Positions 57,677 through 64,000 of a stretch of DNA of 64,000 nucleotides are shown piece after piece. The notes beneath the pieces were generated by a model. That model made no database searches, was not told where the DNA came from, and was given only the letters and a program-made list of their open reading frames with translations. The DNA comes from Lachnospiraceae bacterium (GTDB taxonomy: Bacteria; Bacillota; Clostridia; Lachnospirales; Lachnospiraceae): NCBI GenBank assembly GCA_017469945.1, contig JAFUFI010000025.1, forward strand, positions 62,001 through 126,000. Reading direction: 5' to 3'. The translations under genes and the position numbers were made by a program. Position 1 is the stretch's first letter. Each line of letters begins with the position of its first letter.

Positions 57677-58588
57677 CTATCTTACAAGTATCCTGTTAAT
57701 GCGATTCAAAACGTGCTTTTTATCTGCGCTCCAAATGGGGGCTATAAGGTCTTTCTTCGGTCCGTCCCCGGTAAGCCTGTGGATTATAACAGAATCGGGG
57801 ATGATCTTTAAAAGTCTTTCAAGTATCGCTATATATTCATCTTCGGACAAAACTGTAAATTTCCCCGCTTCGTAGTCCTTTGCAAGGTCTGTACCCTTAA
57901 GCACATGCAGAAGCTGGAGCTTTATACCGTTTGGATTTATGCCCTGCTCTTTATCATCTCTTTGCCCGGTACCCGATAATCTGCAGACGTATCTGACCGT
58001 CTCTTCCATATCCTCCCATCTTTCCCCCGGAAGTCCAAGTATCACATGGGTTATAAAAGAAATATTTCTCTTTTTTAGCTCCGAAACCGCCCTGTCATAC
58101 ACTGCAAGCGGATATCCTCTTCTGATATACTCCGCCGTTCTTTCATGGATTGTCTGAAGTCCCAGCTCCACCCAGACAGGTTTTAGCCTGTTAAGCTCAT
58201 CCAAAAGATCCAAAACATCTTCCGGCAGGCAGTCGGGCCTCGTAGCAACAGACAGCCCCACAATATCCGGATGATTTATCGCCTCTGTAAAAAGCTCTCT
58301 AAGTTTACTCACCGGGGCATACGTATTCGTAAAAGCCTGGAAGTATGCAATATACTTTCCGTCCTTTATTTTCCCCGCTACTCTTTCTTTGCCTTTTTCA
58401 ATCTGCTCCGATATGGAAAGCTCTCTGCTTTCGGCAAAGTCTCCGCTTCCACCCGCCGAGCAAAAAATACACCCGCCGGTAGATATCTTTCCGTCCCTGT
58501 TTGGACAGGTAAAGCCGCCGTCTAAAGCGATCCGATAAACTTTACAGCCATATTTACTTTTAAGATATTCACCAACGGTTACCGACAT
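57677..58588 (-). CDS. Radical SAM protein, TIGR01212 (YtqA) type
   Basis: 303 residues. The cluster-binding motif has the special spacing of this family: GGFTCPNRDGKISTGGCIFC, with Cys at three positions ligating 4Fe-4S. Later patterns GLSVATRPDCLPEDVLDLL and ELGLQTIHERTAEYIRRGYP are also typical. The reaction is unknown, though relatives are thought to act on tRNA or sulfur chemistry. It starts 1 base after the threonine-aldolase-type stop codon. Confidence 0.92.
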   Translation of the reverse strand: MSVTVGEYLKSKYGCKVYRIALDGGFTCPNRDGKISTGGCIFCSAGGSGDFAESRELSISEQIEKGKERVAGKIKDGKYIAYFQAFTNTYAPVSKLRELFTEAINHPDIVGLSVATRPDCLPEDVLDLLDELNRLKPVWVELGLQTIHERTAEYIRRGYPLAVYDRAVSELKKRNISFITHVILGLPGERWEDMEETVRYVCRLSGTGQRDDKEQGINPNGIKLQLLHVLKGTDLAKDYEAGKFTVLSEDEYIAILERLLKIIPDSVIIHRLTGDGPKKDLIAPIWSADKKHVLNRINRILVR

Positions 58589-58589
58589 C

Positions 58590-59618
58590 TTATTTAAGTG
58601 CTTCCTTTAAAGCCGCAAGATCCTCATCCGTCGTAGACCAGCTGGTTGCAAGCCTGACTACGGTGTGGTTCTCGTCAAATTTCTCCCAAAAGCTTACGGC
58701 AATGGTTTCTCTTAGCTTTTCGAGTCTGCTGTTTTCAAAAACAACAAACTGCTGGTTGGTGGGAGAATCCATAAAAAACCTGATATCATTGTCCTTAAGG
58801 ATCTTTACGAGCTTGTCCGCCATCTCGATAGCATGCGCGCTTATCTTAAAATAAAGGTCGTCCGTAAAGAGGGTATCGAACTGAACTCCGATGAGTCTTC
58901 CCTTTGCCAGAAGCGCTCCCCGTTTTTTTACCGATGTGAGGAAATGCTTGGGCTTATTGTTTTTTGTAAAGACAACAGCCTCTCCGCAAAGAGCCCCCAC
59001 CTTAGTTCCTCCGATATAAAATACATCGGTCAGTTTTGCAATATCGCCAATGGTTACATCGGTATTTTTGTTCAAAAGTCCGTATCCAAGTCTTGCTCCG
59101 TCAAGGAAGAGGCTCATATCGTACTCTTTACATACTTTTGATATCTCTTCAAGTTCTTTCTTTGTATATAACGTCCCGTACTCGGTAGGATGCGAAATGT
59201 AAACCATTCCCGGAAAGGGCATATGTTCATGAGCTTCATCAGCGTAATAATCTCTGACAAACGCTTTTAGGTCCTCCGCCTTCATCTTTCCGTTATATCC
59301 CGGGATTGTGAGGACTTCATGTCCGGTATATTCCACGGCGCTCGCCTCATGTGCGCTTATATGTCCGGTCTTTGCGCTTACGACCGCCTCGTAATCTTTA
59401 AGCATTGTCGATATGATGCATGCATTTGTCTGGGTTCCGCCGGCTAAGAATTCCACCTCTGCCTCCGGAAGACCGACAGCCTTTTTAATCTTTTCCTTCG
59501 CGCTTTCGCAAAATCTGTCGCTCCCGTATCCCGGCGCCGGTTCTAAGTTTGTAGCCGTAAGTGCCTTTAAAATCTCGGGATGTGCTCCTGCGATATAGTC
59601 GCTTTCAAATGATACCAT
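58590..59618 (-). CDS. Threonine aldolase-type beta-eliminating lyase
   Basis: 342 residues from ATG 59618 (GGAGG eight bases upstream; the longer reading crosses the aquaporin terminator). PLP is held by the Lys of YIGGTKVGALCGE; other family patterns are FESDYIAGAHPEIL, GTQTNACII and LFLDGARLGYGL. Members cleave L-threonine or L-allo-threonine to glycine and acetaldehyde, but related lyases act on other beta-hydroxy amino acids, so the exact substrate is open. It begins a two-gene unit with the radical SAM gene. Confidence 0.88.
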   Translation of the reverse strand: MVSFESDYIAGAHPEILKALTATNLEPAPGYGSDRFCESAKEKIKKAVGLPEAEVEFLAGGTQTNACIISTMLKDYEAVVSAKTGHISAHEASAVEYTGHEVLTIPGYNGKMKAEDLKAFVRDYYADEAHEHMPFPGMVYISHPTEYGTLYTKKELEEISKVCKEYDMSLFLDGARLGYGLLNKNTDVTIGDIAKLTDVFYIGGTKVGALCGEAVVFTKNNKPKHFLTSVKKRGALLAKGRLIGVQFDTLFTDDLYFKISAHAIEMADKLVKILKDNDIRFFMDSPTNQQFVVFENSRLEKLRETIAVSFWEKFDENHTVVRLATSWSTTDEDLAALKEALK

Positions 59619-59636
59619 TAGTAAAACCTCCGATGC

Positions 59637-59669
59637 AAAAAAATAAGGTGCCACCGGTTCGGTAGCACC
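59637..59669 (-). terminator. Intrinsic terminator of the ftsEX-ctpA-aquaporin operon
   Basis: Arms GGTGCCACCG and CGGTAGCACC (59647-59656, 59660-59669, one wobble), loop of three, then ATTTTTTT on the minus strand. It separates the aquaporin gene from the threonine-aldolase-type gene. Confidence 0.92.
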
Positions 59670-59682
59670 TTTAATTCTAATC

Positions 59683-60378
59683 CTAATTTGCTTTTCCTTC
59701 AAGGAACTTATAAAGGAATGCGGCGATTGAGGCTCCTGCAAGGGGTCCTACAAGGAATACCCAAAGCTGAGCAATAGGCGTCACATTACCGCTTATAAGA
59801 GCTGCAAGAGCAGGTCCGAAGCTTCTTGCGGGGTTAACGCTTGTTCCGGTAAGTCCGATTCCGAGGATATGGACAACCACAAGCGTAAGTCCGATTACAA
59901 GTCCTCCGAAGGATCCGTGAGATGCCTTTTTGGATGTTACTCCGAGTATGGCAAGTACAAAAATGCATGTAAGAACAATCTCAACAAGGAGTCCGGCTGC
60001 ATAGTTTCCGTTCACTCCGGCCAGTCCGTTTGTTCCAAATCCGCCTGTCTTATCCTCTATATTTCCTATCTTGAAGATAAGAGCAAGGAGTCCGGATCCG
60101 GCAAAGGCTCCAAGACACTGGGATATTACATATCCGCAAAAGTCTTTTCCTGTCATCCCGCCGCTTATCAGTACCCCTAATGATACCGCCGGGTTGATGT
60201 GACATCCCGATACATTACCTATGCTGTAGGCCATAGCTACTATAGTCAATCCGAAGGCAAGAGCGGTAAGCAAATATCCGCTTCCGTTTGCCGCGTCGCA
60301 TCCAACCAGCATTGCTGTGCCGCACCCCAATACGACAAGCACCATAGTTCCTACAAATTCTGCTACATACTTCCTCAA
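59683..60378 (-). CDS. Aquaporin/MIP-family channel with UUG start
   Basis: 231 residues, six helices. Both pore boxes are present: HINPAVSLG and SVNPARSFGPAL, whose Arg forms part of the selectivity filter. In the fifth helix (VEIVLTCIFVLAILGV) a Leu/Ile stands where AqpZ has its filter His, which recalls archaeal AqpM or glycerol channels. The start codon is TTG at 60378, eight bases after GGAGG; no in-frame ATG occurs before residue 12. It lies one base after the ctpA stop codon, hence the last gene of the division operon. Water or small-solute transport is likely; the exact solute is unknown. Confidence 0.9.
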   Translation of the reverse strand: MRKYVAEFVGTMVLVVLGCGTAMLVGCDAANGSGYLLTALAFGLTIVAMAYSIGNVSGCHINPAVSLGVLISGGMTGKDFCGYVISQCLGAFAGSGLLALIFKIGNIEDKTGGFGTNGLAGVNGNYAAGLLVEIVLTCIFVLAILGVTSKKASHGSFGGLVIGLTLVVVHILGIGLTGTSVNPARSFGPALAALISGNVTPIAQLWVFLVGPLAGASIAAFLYKFLEGKAN

Positions 60379-60379
60379 T

Positions 60380-61615
60380 TTAGTACCCTCCTTGTTTCTT
60401 TAAATAATTAACAGCTGTCTCAAGCTGATTATCAACAGGATTTTCCGGGTCATAATAGGCATCCGCATCGAGTTCGACCTCGATATCAGGGTCTATTCCG
60501 TTTCCGTCAAGAGCGGTTCCGTTAGGTGTGAAGTACTGTTCGGTTGTAAGCTTTAGAGCGGAGTTGTCAAAAAGATAATAGAAAGACTGAACAACTCCTT
60601 TACCGTATGTTTTTGTTCCGATGCTTACAGCCTTGCCGTAATCTTTAAGAGCCCCGGTAAAGATTTCCGACGCGCTGGCTGTGTAACCGTTGGTCAGTAT
60701 AGCAACAGGTATATTTATTTCATCTTCGTAATAAGCCTTATACGCGGATCTCTTTCCCGTATTGTCTTCAACATAAAGCACATCGCTTTCGGGAAGGAAA
60801 CATTCAAGTACGTCAACCGCAGCGCTTACAAGTCCTCCGGTATTTGACCTTAGATCTACGATAAGCGACTTCATTCCCTCCTCTTCAAGGGTCTTTTGTG
60901 CATCCGAGAACTGTTCTCCCGTGGTATCGTACCACTCCTCGATGTGGATATATCCGATATTGTCCTCAAGCATCTTGTACTCGATGACTTCCTCTTTTAT
61001 CTCATCTCGGATTGCGGTAAGGTCATACTCTTTACCATCCGTCTGTCTATAGACCGTAATTACGACCTTAGTCCCTTTTTCGCCTCTGACCATGGATACT
61101 ATTCCGTCGAGATCCATATCCGTCACATCGGTTCCGTCAACCTTTGTTATGATGTCCCCTTCTCTCATCCCGGCTCTTTCAGCGGGCGAATCGGTGTAAA
61201 CCTGATGCACGTAGATATTCTTGTTCTCATCCGGCCCCATAACAACGCCGATTCCGAAGAATTTTCCGCTGTAGCTGTCCATCTGCTGCTGTATCTCTTC
61301 GGGAGTATAGTAGGTAGCGTATCTGTCGCCTGTTCCGGCAAGAAGACCTTCCACCATTCCTTCGCGGAGCTTGTCTCTGTCTATCTCGTATATGGATTTA
61401 CCGTCTATCAGGCTTTGAACCTGTTCAAGCTTTTTGACGGTCTCCTCGTCAAGAACGCTGTCAGCCGCTTCAACAAATGAGCCTTCCTCAATGTAACCTT
61501 TGCTGTATTTTCTAACAACGCCGATAACGACTATCATCATAGCGACTCCCATTACGAGAACACCTATGAGGATTCCTATTATCAGCTGTCTTCTTCCTTG
61601 TTTATTTTCTTCCAT
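60380..61615 (-). CDS. ctpA: S41-family C-terminal processing peptidase
   Basis: 411 residues. A membrane helix (~11-32) anchors the protein outside the cell. A PDZ domain (~120-200, FFGIGVVMG, AGMREGDIITKVDG) precedes the protease domain with the nucleophile in NGYTASASEIF (~309-319) and the general-base Lys in GTKTYGKG. It trims exported proteins, often regulators of peptidoglycan hydrolases. The link to the EnvC-like gene upstream, 17 bases away, fits such a role. Confidence 0.95.
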   Translation of the reverse strand: MEENKQGRRQLIIGILIGVLVMGVAMMIVVIGVVRKYSKGYIEEGSFVEAADSVLDEETVKKLEQVQSLIDGKSIYEIDRDKLREGMVEGLLAGTGDRYATYYTPEEIQQQMDSYSGKFFGIGVVMGPDENKNIYVHQVYTDSPAERAGMREGDIITKVDGTDVTDMDLDGIVSMVRGEKGTKVVITVYRQTDGKEYDLTAIRDEIKEEVIEYKMLEDNIGYIHIEEWYDTTGEQFSDAQKTLEEEGMKSLIVDLRSNTGGLVSAAVDVLECFLPESDVLYVEDNTGKRSAYKAYYEDEINIPVAILTNGYTASASEIFTGALKDYGKAVSIGTKTYGKGVVQSFYYLFDNSALKLTTEQYFTPNGTALDGNGIDPDIEVELDADAYYDPENPVDNQLETAVNYLKKQGGY

Positions 61616-61632
61616 CTTAAGTAATATTCCTT

Positions 61633-62910
61633 TTAGGTATCATAAAAATATATATAACCATTGGGATCCACGTACTCTCCGTTAAGTCTTACGGAAAAAT
61701 GCAGGTGGTTACCGGTCGAAGCTCCGGTACTTCCAACGGCTGCGATGGTCTGACCCGTGCTGACCACATCGCCTTCCTTTACGTAAAGGGAGGATGCATG
61801 CATATAAACGGTGTAAAGTCCGTCACCGTGGTTGATCATAACATAATTGCCCATAGAGGCGTTGTATCCCGCTCCGGCTACGACACCTGCATAAGCCGCA
61901 TAAATGGCTGTTCCGTAGTTGGCGGCAAGATCGACTCCGCTGTGGAACTTTTGAGTGCCGTAGATAGGATGGGTTCTCCATCCGTATTTACTGGATACGT
62001 ACTTGTAGGAAGCTATAGGGAATACGAAGCTTCCGCCGTCGTAGGCCTTACCCTTTCCCTGCTGAGCCAGCCATATCTGTTTTTGCTCAACCTCAATAGC
62101 TTTGTTAAGGGCTTCTATCTCGTCATCAAACTCGTCAATCTGGTTTGAAAGAGAGTCTATCTCTGCCTGAGATGCCGCGATACTTCTGACATACTCCTGG
62201 AGCTGAGCCTCTTTTTCGAGCCTGAGCTCTTCCATATTGGCTTTCTCGGTCTCGACGTTCCTCTTTGCCTCGTCCACAGATTCTTTTGAAAGCTCAAGCT
62301 GCTGATAACAAAGATCCACATAAGCTCTTGTGGTCTTAAGCTGTTCCCAGGATGCCTTATCGTAGGCGATAACAGCCTCGATATAATCCATACGGTTCAA
62401 AAGATCTCTCAGACTCGTAGAGGTAAGCAGGCTTGTAAGGATGCTGGTTTCATCCTTTTCGTACATCATCTTCATCCGGTGTTTCATCGCCTCATAATGG
62501 GCATCTTCATCGGCCTTGGCCTGTTCGTATTCTTTTTCGGTCCTCTCGATATCGACCTCTAAAATAGCTATCTGATCCTCTAAGTCCATGATATTGTAAT
62601 TCATTTCCTCGAGGGTCTCGTCGATCTGCCGGATATACTCTTTTATATCGTTTTTTTGCTGTTCAAGATTATTCTTGATGCTCTCGACATTTGATTTCTT
62701 GCTCTGAATATCGGCTTTGTCTTTCTTTGCCTTCTCAATCTCCTGCTGTTTTTGCTTTATGGAGTCGCTGGAGATACTTGTATATGCCGGAGCTGCGAGA
62801 GTTCCCTTTATGGGGAGTACGCATAAAAGAGCCAATGCAGCCGTCATAAACAGACAGACTGCCTTAGCTCTTTTTTCACTCATTTTGTTAAATGCTTTAT
62901 TATTTTTCAT
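61633..62910 (-). CDS. EnvC-like murein hydrolase activator / M23 protein
   Basis: 425 residues. A signal peptide or anchor (~19-40) is followed by a long coiled coil (~50-280) and a C-terminal M23 domain (~300-425). HSGVD and HLHFS supply zinc ligands, so it may be catalytic, unlike E. coli EnvC, which lacks them. It is one base past the ftsX stop codon. The order ftsE-ftsX-EnvC indicates a FtsEX-gated hydrolase that acts at the septum or side wall. Confidence 0.92.
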   Translation of the reverse strand: MKNNKAFNKMSEKRAKAVCLFMTAALALLCVLPIKGTLAAPAYTSISSDSIKQKQQEIEKAKKDKADIQSKKSNVESIKNNLEQQKNDIKEYIRQIDETLEEMNYNIMDLEDQIAILEVDIERTEKEYEQAKADEDAHYEAMKHRMKMMYEKDETSILTSLLTSTSLRDLLNRMDYIEAVIAYDKASWEQLKTTRAYVDLCYQQLELSKESVDEAKRNVETEKANMEELRLEKEAQLQEYVRSIAASQAEIDSLSNQIDEFDDEIEALNKAIEVEQKQIWLAQQGKGKAYDGGSFVFPIASYKYVSSKYGWRTHPIYGTQKFHSGVDLAANYGTAIYAAYAGVVAGAGYNASMGNYVMINHGDGLYTVYMHASSLYVKEGDVVSTGQTIAAVGSTGASTGNHLHFSVRLNGEYVDPNGYIYFYDT

Positions 62911-62911
62911 A

Positions 62912-63811
62912 TCAAACTCTCAAATGCTTACGTACGGTAGCAAGACTTCCTATAAATCCGATTCCCACGCCCACTATAAGACAAACGGGCATAAGGTATT
63001 TAAAGATCTCATCGATCTGCAGGAAGTTGAGCATACTGCTGAGTACCGCAAATCTTTCTGTCACGTAGCTGATAACATAATCATATAACTCGTGTATAAG
63101 AAGCAGCGGAATTACCGAACCGATAAGTCCGATAAGCATTCCTTCAAGTACAAAGGGCGCTCTTACAAAAAAGTCCGTAGCTCCTACGTATTTCATAATG
63201 CTTATTTCTTCGGCTCTTACCGATATTCCGACTCTGACCGTGTTGCTGATAAGGAATATACTTACAGCCAAAAGAATAGCGATGATTGCAATGGAAACGT
63301 AAGCAATAAGGCTGTTGACGCCGGTAAGAGTATCCGCCGTCACTTCCGAGTAATTGACCTTTCTGATCTCGCTCTTACTCTGAAGCCAGTTTACAAGATT
63401 ATCCTGCATCGATACGTCGCTTAAGAATACCTCGTAGTTATGGTCACCCTCGAGAGGGTTCTCGGGAAATCCTTCGGCATAATCGGGGCCGTAATAGGCC
63501 TCACCAAACTCAGCCCAGATTTCATCGTCATCGTGGAACTGGACCGAAGCAACCTCGGTTCTTTTTTTGATCTCTTCGCCGATTTCCTTAACTCTCTCGT
63601 CGCTGACATCATCGTTAAAGAAAACTGTTATGGAAACAGCCTCTTCAGCGGTAAGAAGAATATTTCTTATGTTGAAGACAACAGAGAAGAAAAGGCCGAA
63701 TAGAAACAGACAGGCCGCTATAGTCGATATTGAGGCAAGCGAATACCATCCGTTTCTGAAAAGATTACGGACTCCCTGCCATAGTGTATAGAAAAATGTA
63801 CTAATCTTCAT
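62912..63811 (-). CDS. ftsX: Cell-division ABC transporter-like protein FtsX
   Basis: 299 residues. Four helices (~25-45, ~170-190, ~225-245, ~270-290) with a large external loop (~50-165) between the first two, the form that contacts coiled-coil hydrolases. Recognisable are ISIMKYVGATDFFVRAPFVL and the N-terminal QGVRNLFRNGWYSLASI. FtsX transmits FtsE ATP hydrolysis to the EnvC-like protein. Its start overlaps the ftsE end by 11 bases. Confidence 0.96.
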   Translation of the reverse strand: MKISTFFYTLWQGVRNLFRNGWYSLASISTIAACLFLFGLFFSVVFNIRNILLTAEEAVSITVFFNDDVSDERVKEIGEEIKKRTEVASVQFHDDDEIWAEFGEAYYGPDYAEGFPENPLEGDHNYEVFLSDVSMQDNLVNWLQSKSEIRKVNYSEVTADTLTGVNSLIAYVSIAIIAILLAVSIFLISNTVRVGISVRAEEISIMKYVGATDFFVRAPFVLEGMLIGLIGSVIPLLLIHELYDYVISYVTERFAVLSSMLNFLQIDEIFKYLMPVCLIVGVGIGFIGSLATVRKHLRV

Positions 63812-64000
63812 TGATGTAAAGTCCCTCTTCCTCGTCGCTGACTATGATACCCTTTCGCATCGTAACGACACGCTTTTTCATTGCGTTTACGATCTCAGGG
63901 CTGTGGGTTACGACAACAACGGTTGTACCCATCTCGTTGATCTCCTCGATCATCTTCATGATCTCCCATGAATTGTTGGGGTCGAGGTTACCGGTAGGCT
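63801..64000 (-). CDS. ftsE: Cell-division ATP-binding protein FtsE (C-terminal part only)
   Basis: Only the last 65 codons are inside the window; the start lies beyond the right edge. I translated it by hand: PTGNLDPNNSWEIMKMIEEI is the D-loop region after Walker B, VVVVTHSPEIV the H-loop, and the protein ends EEEGLYINED followed by TAG. It is the ATPase partner of FtsX. The 11-base overlap with ftsX shows translational coupling. Confidence 0.95.
   Translation of the reverse strand, partial: PTGNLDPNNSWEIMKMIEEINEMGTTVVVVTHSPEIVNAMKKRVVTMRKGIIVSDEEEGLYINED

Noticed and set aside
59619..59741. N-terminal extension of the threonine-aldolase-type protein
   Set aside because: It crosses the terminator hairpin of the upstream operon and has no conserved sequence; ATG 59618 has a GGAGG site.

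Overview
The window reads as chromosomal DNA of an anaerobic Firmicute of the class Clostridia, most likely family Lachnospiraceae. Grounds for this are the moderate GC content (by eye, mid-40s percent), strong GGAGG ribosome sites, the rplK-rplA-rplJ-rplL-rpoB-rpoC order, the mreB/flhO/flhP linkage also known in Bacillus, a DUF6106-type protein, a DUF4860-type pilus protein and stand-alone AICAR transformylase with a PurO-type IMP cyclohydrolase. Butyrivibrio or a relative is plausible but not shown. Almost every gene lies on the minus strand. The exceptions are one six-gene pilus-type operon (9.4-13.3 kb), one small conserved gene (32.6 kb) and a candidate small RNA (31.5 kb).

Layout from left to right. 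0-7.7 kb: a DHH phosphoesterase (cut by the window edge), the last two steps of IMP synthesis on two separate proteins (AICAR transformylase and PurO-type cyclohydrolase), a five-domain GGDEF-EAL cyclic-di-GMP enzyme, and guaB. 7.7-9.2 kb: a small membrane protein and rfbD. 9.4-13.3 kb, plus strand: a transglutaminase-like lipoprotein followed by a GspF/PilC platform protein and four pilin-like proteins, with no motor ATPase. 13.3-17.5 kb: a zinc-uptake operon read zur, a small Cys/His membrane protein, znuA, znuC, znuB, an OB-fold-like lipoprotein, with two tandem operator palindromes in front. 17.6-29.0 kb: rpmG, secE, nusG, rplK, rplA, rplJ, rplL, rpoB, rpoC, with recognisable leader RNAs before rplK and rplJ. 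29.1-32.9 kb: an M23/LysM cell-wall hydrolase, a coiled-coil membrane protein, a 449-base gap holding a structured candidate small RNA, and a RelQ-type alarmone synthetase. 32.9-39.1 kb: galE, a UDPGP-type pyrophosphorylase, trpF, a LysR regulator, cysK and metY (sulfur assimilation). 39.4-44.4 kb: a Cache-GGDEF diguanylate cyclase, then a FlgJ-type rod protein, flhP, flhO and mreB/mbl. 44.6-47.7 kb: EpsG, Wzz with a degenerate tyrosine-kinase-like tail, and a glycosyltransferase. 47.7-57.3 kb: uvrA and uvrB, separated by an orphan McrB-type ATPase, a patatin phospholipase, an acyl-CoA ligase and a PilZ protein. 57.3-64.0 kb: a YvyF-like zinc-ribbon protein, a radical SAM protein, a threonine-aldolase-type enzyme, and then the ftsE-ftsX-envC-ctpA division/cell-wall operon, which ends in an aquaporin.

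Themes. Cyclic-di-GMP and motility recur: two GGDEF proteins, a PilZ receptor, flagellar rod genes and a YvyF-like protein. Cell-wall remodelling is represented by ftsEX-EnvC, CtpA, the M23/LysM protein and MreB. The most unusual items are the GC-rich REP-like repeat elements at 6.03 kb and 13.26 kb, the candidate small RNA at 31.5 kb, the ATPase-less pilus operon headed by a transglutaminase lipoprotein, the Cys/His membrane protein in the zinc operon, and the orphan McrB-type ATPase between uvrB and uvrA. I found no CRISPR array, tRNA, rRNA, insertion sequence, phage gene or origin.
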